Shown here: positions 8,935 through 17,533 of the stretch, one piece after another
How positions within the stretch are numbered: the stretch's first letter is position 1
How the letters are laid out: every line of letters starts with the position of its first letter
From: Nitratireductor sp.
GTDB taxonomy: Bacteria > Pseudomonadota > Alphaproteobacteria > Rhizobiales > Rhizobiaceae
Direction of reading: 5' to 3'
Assembly (NCBI RefSeq): GCF_017794765.1
Contig: NZ_CP051236.1
Coordinates: 3,400,729-3,464,728, forward strand
Length of the DNA: 64,000 nt
Notes under the pieces: model-generated
What the model saw: the letters and a program-made list of their open reading frames with translations, nothing else
What the model was told of the DNA's origin: nothing
Databases searched by the model: none
Position numbers and translations under genes: made by a program

Positions 8935-9266
8935 GAAGGCTATTTAGCATTTTTTTATGATCTCTTGCAGCTAGATTTAGCAGGCTCCGGAAATCCCGGT
9001 GAACTATTCGACTGGTCATTCGCTGCCGCGTTCATGGCAACGTCAGCAGCGATCAACCCGAAGCAACCGCAAGGAAGAAGCGCGAAGACGGACGCCAAAA
9101 CTTGGCGCGGGGATACGCCGATACGGGAACGGGTCTGAACCCTTCCCTGACCACCGCCCCCGAATGTCTGAGCGCTGGTTCCAAGCTGTTGTGTGCGGAG
9201 TAGCGGCCAAAGACGGTGCGTCTCTCCCGCATGGGACACCGAAATAGTTCAACCAGGATAAGCAAG
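8935..9266. other. Intergenic stretch between divergent genes
   Basis: About 330 bases between the divergent PNPOx-like gene and the FAD oxidoreductase. Short open frames exist on both strands, but none has a family-like sequence or a ribosome-binding site. It should hold the two divergent promoters; I could not pick out a convincing -35/-10 pair. Nothing else is seen. Confidence 0.5.
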
Positions 9267-10667
9267 ATGAATTATCTCATTCGTCCAGAAACGGATTTAT
9301 CCGACGCGGCAGGGCTTCGCCTGAAGCCGCTTCTGACGCAGGTTAAGGGCAAGCCCATCCGACCTTCGGATGCTGAATATGAGCAGGCTCGGATACTCGC
9401 GAACAACAACTGGGACCACCAACCCGCATTGATCATGCGGGTGGCCGACGTACACGATGTGGCGCTCACCCTACGCTTTGCCCGGGAACAGGGCATCGAA
9501 ATAGCGGTTCGAAGCGGGGGACACTCCACATGCGGCCATGGCTCCTGTTCCGGCGGCATCGTGATCGATCTGCGCGACCTGAACGCGCTTGAATTCGCAC
9601 AGGATCAAAGCTGGGTCTGGGCTGGCGCCGGGCTCACGGCTGGCGAGGTTACTGCCGAGGTCGAAAAGCGCAAGCTTATCGTTGGTTTTGGGGACGCGGC
9701 CACGGTCGGCATTGGTGGGCTCACGCTCGGTGGCGGCATAGGATACATGGTCCGCAAGCACGGCCTGACAATCGATTCCGTCCTTGCCTTCGAGGTGGTT
9801 ACAGCCGCAGGTGAAGTCCTGATTGCTGACGCCGACAATCATCCTGACCTGTTCTGGGCCCTCAGAGGCGGCGGCGGCAATTTCGGTGTCGTGACACGCT
9901 TCAAATACCGACTTCATCCACTTCCCGACTTCACTGGCGGACCGCTCATTCTGCCCGTAACGCCCGAGACACTGACCGGTTTCGTAGCAGCAGCGGAGGC
10001 AGCCCCTGATGAACTTTCAACGATTGCGATGGTGATGCCGGCACCTCCCATGCCCTTTTTGCCGCCCGAAATGGTTGGAAAAACGGTTCTCATGGGGATG
10101 ATGGCCTTCGCGGGACCGGCCGATCAGGCTGAGAAGGCGCTCGCTCCCTTCAGAGCGCTGGCGAAGCCGATAGCAGATCTTGTGGGCCCAGCCCCCTACA
10201 GCTCGATGTACATGCCCGACGACCCGATCCTCCATCAGTCGGTCTCCATACGCACCACCTTCATGGACGGGGTCACAAAGGCGCAGGCGGAGAAGATGCT
10301 TGAGCTGATTGAAGGCAACGACGCCCCTCTGCGTATGATCCAGGTCAGGGTGCTGGGTGGAGCTGCAGCCCGCGTCGCGCCGGAAGCAACCGCTTTCGCG
10401 CATCGGCAAAGAAAGATCATGACGGTGTTTCTGGCCATCGATAGTCCAGAGACACTGGCGCGAAATGAAGAATGGGTCTCTCGGTGTCTGAAGGAACTGG
10501 CCGAAAACGACCTCGGCGCATATGTGAACTTCCTCGCCGACGAGGGTGCGCAGCGCATCCGCCAAGCATATCCCGAGGCAACCTGGAACCGCCTGCGGCA
10601 AATCAAACACCGATATGACCCGGACAATATCTTCCGGCTCAATCAGAATATTCCGCCCGCTGTTTAA
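9267..10667 (+). CDS. FAD-binding oxidoreductase, berberine bridge enzyme family
   Basis: This 466-residue flavoprotein has the FAD_binding_4 (PCMH) domain (about residues 35-170) and the C-terminal BBE segment (about 420-460). The motif RSGGHSTCGHG supplies the His that is usually linked covalently to FAD C8-alpha. The second attachment Cys seen in bicovalent members is replaced (GDAATVGIGGLTLGGG), so monocovalent FAD is expected. The BBE end YVNFLADEG...NRLRQIKHRYDPDNIFRLNQ is well kept. The substrate is unknown; relatives oxidise sugars, alkaloids and polyketides. I chose ATG 9267 because AGGA sits upstream and the family sequence begins there, although the frame is open to 9216. It stands alone, with a terminator at 10707-10725. 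Confidence 0.9.
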   Translation: MNYLIRPETDLSDAAGLRLKPLLTQVKGKPIRPSDAEYEQARILANNNWDHQPALIMRVADVHDVALTLRFAREQGIEIAVRSGGHSTCGHGSCSGGIVIDLRDLNALEFAQDQSWVWAGAGLTAGEVTAEVEKRKLIVGFGDAATVGIGGLTLGGGIGYMVRKHGLTIDSVLAFEVVTAAGEVLIADADNHPDLFWALRGGGGNFGVVTRFKYRLHPLPDFTGGPLILPVTPETLTGFVAAAEAAPDELSTIAMVMPAPPMPFLPPEMVGKTVLMGMMAFAGPADQAEKALAPFRALAKPIADLVGPAPYSSMYMPDDPILHQSVSIRTTFMDGVTKAQAEKMLELIEGNDAPLRMIQVRVLGGAAARVAPEATAFAHRQRKIMTVFLAIDSPETLARNEEWVSRCLKELAENDLGAYVNFLADEGAQRIRQAYPEATWNRLRQIKHRYDPDNIFRLNQNIPPAV

Positions 10668-10706
10668 AATCAGGACGGATCAATCGTATCCGGCGTCGGG
10701 GCCCTC

Positions 10707-10725
10707 CTCCGGCGCCGGAGTTTTT
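10707..10725 (+). terminator. Rho-independent terminator after the FAD oxidoreductase
   Basis: The self-complementary run CTCCGGCGCCGGAG (10707-10720) is followed by TTTTT (10721-10725), 40 bases past the stop codon. It lies between convergent genes. On the minus strand only the palindrome, not the U tract, would serve opgC. Confidence 0.6.
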
Positions 10726-10737
10726 CTCGCTTTTTGG

Positions 10738-11916
10738 TCAAGCGCCCTCGCGGAGACGCTCTTTCTCGGGCGGGCTTGGCATGAATTTGCGTTCTGCTGC
10801 GCGTCGCGCTTCCTTTCGTTCCGCCTTCTGCCTGGATAGGAAAAGGGCGACCGCGTATTGCAGGCCAATCCCGACAGTCAGCAACACGGCGTCAGAAACG
10901 AAACCGGTTTCAAAGCGCAATCGCAGGATCTGCAGCACAATCGCCAAAACCGACCCTGAAGCGAAAACGGCGAGACCGTTCCTGCCCATCAGCTCGATCG
11001 GCCGGAAAACCGGCCATTGAAAGGCCTTGATCACCCAGGCAACGTTGGTCAGGACATAAGCAAGCGCAAGGGCATGCAGAAGCCGCGGCAACGCCAGAAA
11101 GGTCTTGTCAAAGCCCGCAATGAAGAATGGCAGAAACTTGCGCCCTGGCAGCGCACCCGCCTTGAGCAACACCCAGATGCAGGAGAATGCCAGAAACGCG
11201 ACGCATAGCCAGAACAGCCACGCGCGATAAGGTACGAGCTTTCTTCCCTCAAGCATGCACAGGCCGCCCGCAATTCCCACAGCGTAGATCAGTTGCCAGG
11301 CTACCGGATTGAAGAACCAGCCCCCCGGATTCGGGTAGTTTGGCAAATTCAGGCGAAAGGTGCCTGCAAGTAGCCAGACAACAACTGCAGCTCCGATTAA
11401 CGCGAGCGGGCTGCGCAGACCGATCATGATGTAAAACGGCGAAGCAAGCAGAAGCACGGCGTAGAGCGGGAGGATATTGAAGTAGCCAAGCTGATGGCCC
11501 AGAAGTGGCACGCCGACCATGGTCTGCAATGGTTTTGTGAGAAGCGGTCCGAAATTGATCCGGCCGAGCATCTCGAACACGCCGAAATACAGCGCTCCAC
11601 CGGCAACCAGCGCAATGGCCAGAAGTGACGACACGATGTGCGTGACGTAGAGCAGCCCCGCGCGCCGCCAGACCTTCATGCAGGACGAAAGGAATGCTCC
11701 CTCGCGAAAGCCGCGCGAATAGGCGAGCCCCACGGCAATACCGGACATGAGAACAAAAGCCTCGGCTGCGTCCGAAAAGCCGAAATTGCGGGAAGTCAAA
11801 TTCTCATAAAGATTTCCCGGCACATGGTTGATGAAGATCGTGATCAGGGCGAGACCACGAAACACGTCCAGGCGCTGGTCACGGCCAACGCTTGCGGGGA
11901 TGAAGGGGGCGTTCAT
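10738..11916 (-). CDS. opgC: OpgC-type membrane acyltransferase for periplasmic glucan succinylation
   Basis: This 392-residue integral membrane protein of the OpgC/acyltransferase-3-like class adds succinyl groups to osmoregulated periplasmic glucans. It starts with the family hallmark RDQRLDVFRGLALITIFINH, followed by about ten predicted membrane segments (for example 90-115, 150-170, 175-195, 225-245 and 330-350) and a basic cytoplasmic tail. It is nine bases downstream of opgH on the same strand and ends the operon, the gene order known from the Rhodobacter sphaeroides opgGIH-opgC operon. Substituting the glucan with succinate makes it anionic; that role comes from the family. Confidence 0.88.
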   Translation of the reverse strand: MNAPFIPASVGRDQRLDVFRGLALITIFINHVPGNLYENLTSRNFGFSDAAEAFVLMSGIAVGLAYSRGFREGAFLSSCMKVWRRAGLLYVTHIVSSLLAIALVAGGALYFGVFEMLGRINFGPLLTKPLQTMVGVPLLGHQLGYFNILPLYAVLLLASPFYIMIGLRSPLALIGAAVVVWLLAGTFRLNLPNYPNPGGWFFNPVAWQLIYAVGIAGGLCMLEGRKLVPYRAWLFWLCVAFLAFSCIWVLLKAGALPGRKFLPFFIAGFDKTFLALPRLLHALALAYVLTNVAWVIKAFQWPVFRPIELMGRNGLAVFASGSVLAIVLQILRLRFETGFVSDAVLLTVGIGLQYAVALFLSRQKAERKEARRAAERKFMPSPPEKERLREGA

Positions 11917-11925
11917 GGGGCAGCC

Positions 11926-13722
11926 TCACTGCTCCGCGTCAGCGGGCTCAAGCGCCGGTTCTGCCACCGGCGGGCTTGCGGGCGCAGGCTCTGCAGCGCC
12001 TCGCCAATACGAGAGAATGGCTTCCTGACGCAGGACCACCGGCGACCGTTCACGATCGTCTTCCGTCTGGAACAGCCCCCCCTCCCCAGCGTCGATTGCA
12101 CTCCACGAGCTGATATGGATGAGAAACGGTGCAAACACCTGGGGGCCGGCCACAAGAAGCAGCCATCCCACATATTCCGGGGCGAACTGGAAAGCGAGCC
12201 CCAGTGTCACGAGGCCCGTGGCGCTGATCCACCAACTGGCAGACCAGGCTTCAGAAAGGCTGACAGACCCTGCTTCCCGGTCGGTAGCGGGCCAGCCGCC
12301 ATCCATGCCGAGAAAAACCTCCATCACCGCACGGCACTGATACATAAGCATGATCGGCGCGAGCAGACTGGTTGATAGTATCTCCGTCAATGTGTTGAGA
12401 AGCGCCCCGCCAGTACCGCCGAAACGCTCATTCACGCCACTCAAGGCTCCACGCAGAACGATCAGTAGTTTCGGCCCGATCAACAGCCCGAAAACGCCGA
12501 CGAGCAGGGTCAGGGCAAGCCCCTGTTCGACCCGCGGAAAAACGGGAAACAGACCCGGTTCGGGGAAATAGTCCGGCACACCCTTCAGCAACGGTGCCGC
12601 GATCGAGGCCATGATGAACAATGCCCATAGCGGTGATGCGACATAGGCCATGATGTTCTGGACAAAGACGAACCGGCTCCACGGCTTCAGGCCGGGAGCC
12701 ACCATCACCCGAGCGTGCTGAAGATTGCCCTGGCACCAGCGACGGTCCCGCTTGGCAAAGTCCACCACATTGTCGGGCCCCTCCTCATAGGAACCGGAAA
12801 GATCCGGATCGACGCGAACGATCCACCCATTGCGGGTCAAGAGCGCCGCTTCCACATAGTCATGGCTGAGAATATGCCCACCGAACGGGGGCGTCCCAGA
12901 CAGTTCCGGCAGCCCGCAGCTTTGAGCGAAAGCCCGCGTACGGATAATGGCGTTGTGTCCCCAGAACGGGCCGGCCTCACCCTGCAATGAGGCTAGACCA
13001 CGCGTATAGATCGGGGAGTAATAGCTGGTAGAAAATTGCATCGCACGACCAAAGAACGAGCGTGCGTGGACGATCTTGGGAAGCGTCTGAAGCAAACCCA
13101 GCCTGGGCTCGCAATCCATACGCCGCACCATCTCGGCCATGGTCGCGCCTTCCATCAGACTGTCGGCGTCGAGAACGATCATATAGTCGTAGAGAGCACC
13201 GGACGTCCTGATAAAATCGGCAATGTTTCCAGCCTTCTTGCCGGTATTCTTCTCCCGCCGGCGATAATAGATCGCCGTATGCGCTCCACACTCCGCCTGC
13301 AGACGCTGGAACCAGCGCTCTTCCTCCGCCGCAACGCGCTCATCGTTCGTGTCGGATAGGATCGCGAAATCAAATCGACCGGCGGCACCCAGCGTGTGGA
13401 GGCTGCCGATCATCGCGGCTACATGGGAAAAGGTCTTGACCGGATCTTCATTGTAAACAGGGACAAGAACCGCTGTACGCGCCTCTGTCGGAGCGAGTTC
13501 GAAAGGTTCCTGTTTCTCCGGAAAGGGAGGGCTCAACAAGCCGTTGAACGCATAGGCTGCGCCCCATGCTAGCCAGGCGGTGCTGGCGGCCAGGAGCACG
13601 ATCCGGATGGCGTCGATCCATTGGATCCCATCGGCCGAAAAATATCCGACTGCAAGCGAAGCGACGAGCCCCGCCATAAGCAGGCAGAAAAGGATCGACA
13701 ATACGCGTCTTACGCTGACCAT
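11926..13722 (-). CDS. opgH: Glucan biosynthesis glucosyltransferase H
   Basis: This inner-membrane GT2 glucosyltransferase makes the linear beta-glucan backbone from UDP-glucose. At 598 residues it is of the short alphaproteobacterial type; E. coli OpgH has about 850. After two membrane helices (about 5-60), the cytoplasmic GT domain shows VPVYNEDP, ILSDTNDE, the YRRREKNTGKKAGNI acceptor loop, VLDADSLM (DxD), GHNAIIR, SHDYVEAAL and RDRRWCQGN (the QxxRW-like site), followed by more membrane segments. ATG 13722 has GAGAG four bases upstream; an adjacent GTG at 13725 is possible. The same frame continues upstream through two TGA codons into a 40-codon ORF (13780-13902), which may be a lost N-terminal extension. 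Confidence 0.92.
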   Translation of the reverse strand: MVSVRRVLSILFCLLMAGLVASLAVGYFSADGIQWIDAIRIVLLAASTAWLAWGAAYAFNGLLSPPFPEKQEPFELAPTEARTAVLVPVYNEDPVKTFSHVAAMIGSLHTLGAAGRFDFAILSDTNDERVAAEEERWFQRLQAECGAHTAIYYRRREKNTGKKAGNIADFIRTSGALYDYMIVLDADSLMEGATMAEMVRRMDCEPRLGLLQTLPKIVHARSFFGRAMQFSTSYYSPIYTRGLASLQGEAGPFWGHNAIIRTRAFAQSCGLPELSGTPPFGGHILSHDYVEAALLTRNGWIVRVDPDLSGSYEEGPDNVVDFAKRDRRWCQGNLQHARVMVAPGLKPWSRFVFVQNIMAYVASPLWALFIMASIAAPLLKGVPDYFPEPGLFPVFPRVEQGLALTLLVGVFGLLIGPKLLIVLRGALSGVNERFGGTGGALLNTLTEILSTSLLAPIMLMYQCRAVMEVFLGMDGGWPATDREAGSVSLSEAWSASWWISATGLVTLGLAFQFAPEYVGWLLLVAGPQVFAPFLIHISSWSAIDAGEGGLFQTEDDRERSPVVLRQEAILSYWRGAAEPAPASPPVAEPALEPADAEQ

Positions 13723-13779
13723 CACACTCTCGCGGCGTTCAATGACCGCCCCTTCCGACGGTCACATGCGTGCCCGGGC

Positions 13780-13902
13780 TCACTTCCAGGCCAATCGTTT
13801 GAGCAGAATGGAGAATAGCGCCGGGCGGGCGCGCCGGCGTTCAAGCACCTGCTCGGGCATGGCCATGGGCGCCACCGGCAGAGTGTGACGGAGAGGCATC
13901 AT
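13780..13902 (-). CDS. 40-codon ORF between opgG and opgH (opgI position)
   Basis: ATG ATG at 13902/13899 opens a 40-residue frame starting MMPLRHTLPVAPMAMPEQ and ending LLKRLAWK, with a run of Arg (ERRRARP). It is exactly in frame with opgH but separated from it by TGA codons at 13782-13780 and 13764-13762. The Pro/Met-rich start followed by an Arg cluster resembles the cytoplasmic N-terminus of an OpgH protein. It is therefore either a separate small protein in the place of R. sphaeroides opgI, or an OpgH N-terminus cut off by nonsense changes. The ribosome-binding site is weak (ACGGACAG). Confidence 0.45.
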   Translation of the reverse strand: MMPLRHTLPVAPMAMPEQVLERRRARPALFSILLKRLAWK

Positions 13903-13918
13903 CGGCTGGCTGTCCGTC

Positions 13919-15520
13919 TCACGAACGTGCATCATCTGTTTCTCTCCACTGATAACTCCAGATTTCGGAAAGGCGTTTGTCGTCGAGCTTCAGGTGCCCG
14001 CTCATTTCGACGGGCCCCGCACCGTTCGGCTTCAGGTCAATCACCAGACGCCACATGCCATTGCTTTCGATGCGGGAAACCGCGGAATGGGCAATCTCAC
14101 CCCGGCTGACGTTTACGACTGCTTCAATGTTTGAATCGCCCGGAAGGTTCCGCAGAACTTCGCCATCGAAATCCACGACGAACTTTCGTAACCCTTCCTC
14201 ATTCTTGACACCCGAGACACCCCCCTCTCCACTGCGGAGCGCCATCACTCTGGCGAACCGGTTGGTCGGCTCGTCGATGGCACCCCACGTCAAACGGTAA
14301 TTGAACTCAAGGGCATCGCCCGCCTTCACGTCCCTTTCGGGCACCCAGAACGCGACAATGTTGTCATTGACTTCCAGGTCGGTGGGGATCTCCACCAGAG
14401 TAATGTTGCCACGCCCCCAGGCCTCCAGCGGCTCAACGAGCAGTGACGGCCTGCGTTCGTAGTGAGCGCCGGCATCCTGGAAATGCGCGAAATCACGATC
14501 GCGTTGATACAGACCAAAAGCCTGCGGGCTATCTTCGGAAAAGAAGGACGTTGCGAGCTGGGAGGGATTGTTCAAATTGCGCCACAGCTCGTCACCGTCC
14601 TTGCGAACGATCTTCAGACCATCGCTGTCATGGACCTGCCCGCGATAGTCATCGAACGCGCTGTCATTGTTCTCGGCAAAGAGGAACATGGATGTCATTG
14701 GCGCAACGCCGAGGCGACCAATATCCTTGCGGGCGAAGAGACGTGCGGTCACCGTCATGACGGTGTTTCGCCCAGGCGTTATCACGAAGCGATAGGCGCC
14801 GGTCACACTTTCGCTGTCGAGCGCCGCATAGACCACCACTTCCTTGCTGCGTCGATTTGGCTTCTCGATATAGAAATCGGTGAACCGCGGGAACTCTTCC
14901 CCATTGGCGGTGGCCGTGTCGATGGCAAGGCCACGCGCTGACAACCCGTAAAGCGTGTCCCGTCCCAGTGCGCGGAAATAGCTTGCACCGAGGAATGAGA
15001 CCAGCTCATCCATCACATCAGGAGCATTGAGAGGATAGTGAAGCCGGAAGCCTGCCTCCCCCTCCATCACGAGATCCTCGAACAGGGATGGATCGAGCGG
15101 CTTGCGATACTCGAAGTCGCGACCGGTGAAGAGGATCGGCTCGGCCATGTTCCCGTCCACCGCATAGAGGCGCACGGGCTCCTTGAAAAGCCATCCCATA
15201 TGGAAGGCCTGGAGTTCGAAAGGGGCTTCCCCCTGCCACAGGGCATGATCGGGCCGGAAGCGAATCGCCCGATGCTCATCATAGGTCAACCCGGCTATCT
15301 GCTCCGGTAACTTGAACTCAGCTTTTGAGAATGGCGCGGAAGCCTTGCTCTTCATCGCCTCCGTAAGAGTGTCAAAAGAAAAGGCCTGTGCCTTTCCTTT
15401 CTCATCAATGCCGTGCGGCGCAGGATCTTCGGCGCGCGCCTGGGTTGCAAGAGCCGTCAGGCTGGAGGTACCCAACAGCGACGCTGACAGGCAGGAAACA
15501 AGGAAGGATCGTCGGTCCAT
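13919..15520 (-). CDS. opgG: Periplasmic glucan biosynthesis protein G/D
   Basis: This 533-residue periplasmic protein acts in branching or shaping of osmoregulated periplasmic glucans. The start ATG 15520 gives MDRRSFLVSC, a twin-arginine signal that ends near ATQARAED, so Tat export of a folded protein is likely. E. coli OpgD also uses Tat while OpgG uses Sec, so by export route this resembles OpgD although it heads an opgGH operon. Family landmarks include the EHRAIRFRPDHALWQGEAPFELQ-like opening (about 70-95), the FRALGRDTLYGLSARGLAID block and FAENNDSAFDDYRGQVHDSDG. The upstream extension to 15565 is not supported. Confidence 0.9.
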   Translation of the reverse strand: MDRRSFLVSCLSASLLGTSSLTALATQARAEDPAPHGIDEKGKAQAFSFDTLTEAMKSKASAPFSKAEFKLPEQIAGLTYDEHRAIRFRPDHALWQGEAPFELQAFHMGWLFKEPVRLYAVDGNMAEPILFTGRDFEYRKPLDPSLFEDLVMEGEAGFRLHYPLNAPDVMDELVSFLGASYFRALGRDTLYGLSARGLAIDTATANGEEFPRFTDFYIEKPNRRSKEVVVYAALDSESVTGAYRFVITPGRNTVMTVTARLFARKDIGRLGVAPMTSMFLFAENNDSAFDDYRGQVHDSDGLKIVRKDGDELWRNLNNPSQLATSFFSEDSPQAFGLYQRDRDFAHFQDAGAHYERRPSLLVEPLEAWGRGNITLVEIPTDLEVNDNIVAFWVPERDVKAGDALEFNYRLTWGAIDEPTNRFARVMALRSGEGGVSGVKNEEGLRKFVVDFDGEVLRNLPGDSNIEAVVNVSRGEIAHSAVSRIESNGMWRLVIDLKPNGAGPVEMSGHLKLDDKRLSEIWSYQWRETDDARS

Positions 15521-15824
15521 ATATGGAGCTCGTATGCAAGAAAACTCAGGGTGAAGCCGCGGCACAAGCCACGCGCTTTCAACGCATTAATTGCGGTTTT
15601 GTTTCGGCACTGGACATAACATTCGAAGACTGACCGTTACCAAGATTTGAAGGCACAGCGCAGAGCGGCGGATCGCTGTACAGCTTCCCCTCAAGACTTG
15701 CAATCCTGTTCTGAATCGTGCCCAATCACACCACCTCACCCAACGTGAGCGAACCCACCACAAACCGTCATGGCCAAACCAGATAAGAAGCTGTTGGCGG
15801 TGCATCAATCCGGGAAATCTGCCG
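15521..15824. other. Intergenic region between divergent opgG and SDR gene
   Basis: About 300 bases that should contain the opg operon promoter and the SDR gene promoter. I see no convincing gene, terminator or repeat in it. Confidence 0.5.
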
Positions 15825-16607
15825 ATGGATCTAGGACTGAAAAACAAGCGCGCCCTCGTGCTCGGCGCAAGCCGCGGCCTCGGCGCTGCCATAGCCCAGG
15901 GGCTGGCAAAGGAAGGAGCGACCGTGGTCGCCGCCGCACGCAGCAAGGACAAGATCGAAGCCTGGGCAAAGGAATTGCCGGCAAGCGCAGGCACTGTCCA
16001 GGCCTATGAACTGGATCTTTCAGACCATGCCGCGATCGACGACCTGGCCGACAGGCTTCTGGCCGAAGGGGGCGTCGACATTCTTGTGAACAACACGGGC
16101 GGCCCTCCTCCTGCTAGCGCGGTCGACGCAAAACGCGGCGACTGGATCTCGAATTTCGAGACCATGGCCGCCAACATCTTTCATCTGACCGGGCGGCTCC
16201 TGCCAGCAATGCGTCAGCGCAAATGGGGCCGCATCCTCACCGTGACCTCGTCTGGCGTCGAGCAGCCCATCCCCATTCTGGCCCTGTCGAACGGCATTCG
16301 TTCGGCAATTGTCGGCTGGTCGAAAACGCTGGCGACAGAAGTTGCGCGTGACGGTGTTACGGTCAACATCCTGATGCCCGGACGTATTCACACCCAGCGC
16401 GTCGTCGAACTCGACACAGCGGCGGCCAATCGTTCCGGCAAACCGCTGGAGGAAGTGTCCGCTGCAGCCGCCGAGTCCATTCCTATGGGACGTTACGGCG
16501 ATCCGGAGGAATTCGCCAACATGGCGGTTTTCCTTGCTTCCGAACGCGCGTCTTATGTCACCGGCACCAAGGTCCGCATCGACGGCGGCGCGACGCGTTC
16601 GGTCTAG
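15825..16607 (+). CDS. SDR-family protein lacking the canonical Tyr/Lys catalytic pair
   Basis: This 260-residue Rossmann-fold protein is annotated by family as a 3-oxoacyl-ACP reductase-like SDR. The cofactor loop LGASRGLGAAIA (residues 14-25), the NNTGGPPP motif (replacing NNAG) and the C-terminal YVTGTKVRIDGGATRSV are intact. The catalytic YxxxK is absent: where YSASK is expected the sequence reads LALSNGIRSAIVGWSK, while the Ser of TVTSS is kept. This matches a known branch of SDR proteins resembling beta-ketoacyl reductase but with an incomplete tetrad. Reductase activity is therefore doubtful and its role unknown. It stands alone between the opg operon and two gene fragments. Confidence 0.85.
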   Translation: MDLGLKNKRALVLGASRGLGAAIAQGLAKEGATVVAAARSKDKIEAWAKELPASAGTVQAYELDLSDHAAIDDLADRLLAEGGVDILVNNTGGPPPASAVDAKRGDWISNFETMAANIFHLTGRLLPAMRQRKWGRILTVTSSGVEQPIPILALSNGIRSAIVGWSKTLATEVARDGVTVNILMPGRIHTQRVVELDTAAANRSGKPLEEVSAAAAESIPMGRYGDPEEFANMAVFLASERASYVTGTKVRIDGGATRSV

Positions 16608-16614
16608 GTGAGAT

Positions 16615-16857
16615 TCACCTCCTCAATGCACGCCCAAGCGCATGCCATAATGCCTTGGGCGTGCGCTCAAATGTTTTGAAATCGACGTGCACGAGACCAA
16701 AGCGTTTTCATAGCCGAGCGCTTACTCGGAATTGTCCAGAAGTGACCAGACGATGTAGCCCTTCAGGGGAACGCCTGCGCTCAGGGTCCTGCGTACTGCA
16801 CCGATATGTCGGTTGAGGAAAACAATGCGGGCAGCAGCATCCACTCGCCCGTTGGCC
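16615..16857 (-). pseudogene. 3' fragment of a GH1 beta-glucosidase
   Basis: The minus strand carries the end of a glycoside hydrolase family 1 gene. One frame reads FLNRHIGAVRRTLSAGVPLK then GYIVWSLLDNSE, where the family has WSLLDNFEW. The Trp codon is TAA. One base further on is missing, after which FGLVHVDFKTFERTPKAL continues in another frame and stops at 16615. The catalytic domain upstream is gone. A nonsense codon, a frameshift and a 5' deletion together make this a clear relic. It suggests that a glucoside utilisation locus once stood here. Confidence 0.85.
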
Positions 16858-17019
16858 CAGATCGGGGAGGAACTTCGTGGCGCGGTGGAAGGCCCGGCGG
16901 TAGTTCACATCCAGCCCGCCCGCGTCAAGAATGAGTACCGGCAACAATACCATCGTCAGCCTTGGTGGACGGGATACCATGGTTCCCATCCCCCCCCCAA
17001 AAAAATCGCTCTCAGGCAC

Positions 17020-17281
17020 GCAGTGCCATTTCGGTGAACGCCCCGAAGACATGCGAATCGCCCACAGCGAAGACTTCCTTTTCGAAGGAGACGTGCACTT
17101 CGTTGAACGCTTCGGCGAGGTCACTAATCTTTACCTTCATGTGAAAGATGTGGATGACGCAGTCGTCGTGAAGGTGGGTGGTGTCCAGAATTACGCCAAA
17201 GGCGATCGAGTGAGCATCACCGCGCCCCCTGAAAAGATGCGTCTTTTCACCGAAAAGGGGCGCTCGTTCCTTCATATTTGA
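17020..17281 (+). pseudogene. 3' fragment of a MalK/UgpC-type sugar ABC ATPase (TOBE domain)
   Basis: The frame ending at 17281 reads FGERPEDMRIAHSEDFLFEG and then a regulatory TOBE/OB domain up to PPEKMRLFTEKGRSFLHI, the standard C-terminus of CUT1 sugar ABC ATPases. The ATPase domain is absent: upstream the frame dissolves into sequence antisense to the GH1 relic and a C8/A7 homopolymer run near 16988-17006. Glucoside importer ATPases are often neighbours of GH1 glucosidases, so both relics probably come from one deleted locus. Confidence 0.8.
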
Positions 17282-17533
17282 AACGTTTGAACTGCACGCA
17301 GGATTTCTTGACCCGAATCGAAAGCTTACCTAACCATAAAGAGGTTACTGGGGCTTCCAGACTTCCATTCTGGATCTCCCTCTTGTGCTGCTCGAAATGG
17401 AATGACCGGTCTGAACTTCCCGGCCCTTTCACCATCAGATTTGTATGGATCGAGCATTTAGCGGGCCTCGTATTGCGTATCCGCGAAACGCTTGGCACCG
17501 ATCTTTGAAGGTGCGGATTTGCGGTGACATTGA

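Noticed and set aside
8955..9239. A 94-codon minus-strand frame in the gap before the FAD oxidoreductase
   Set aside because: Composition is that of shadow reading, two other frames are open over the same bases, and no start signal is present.
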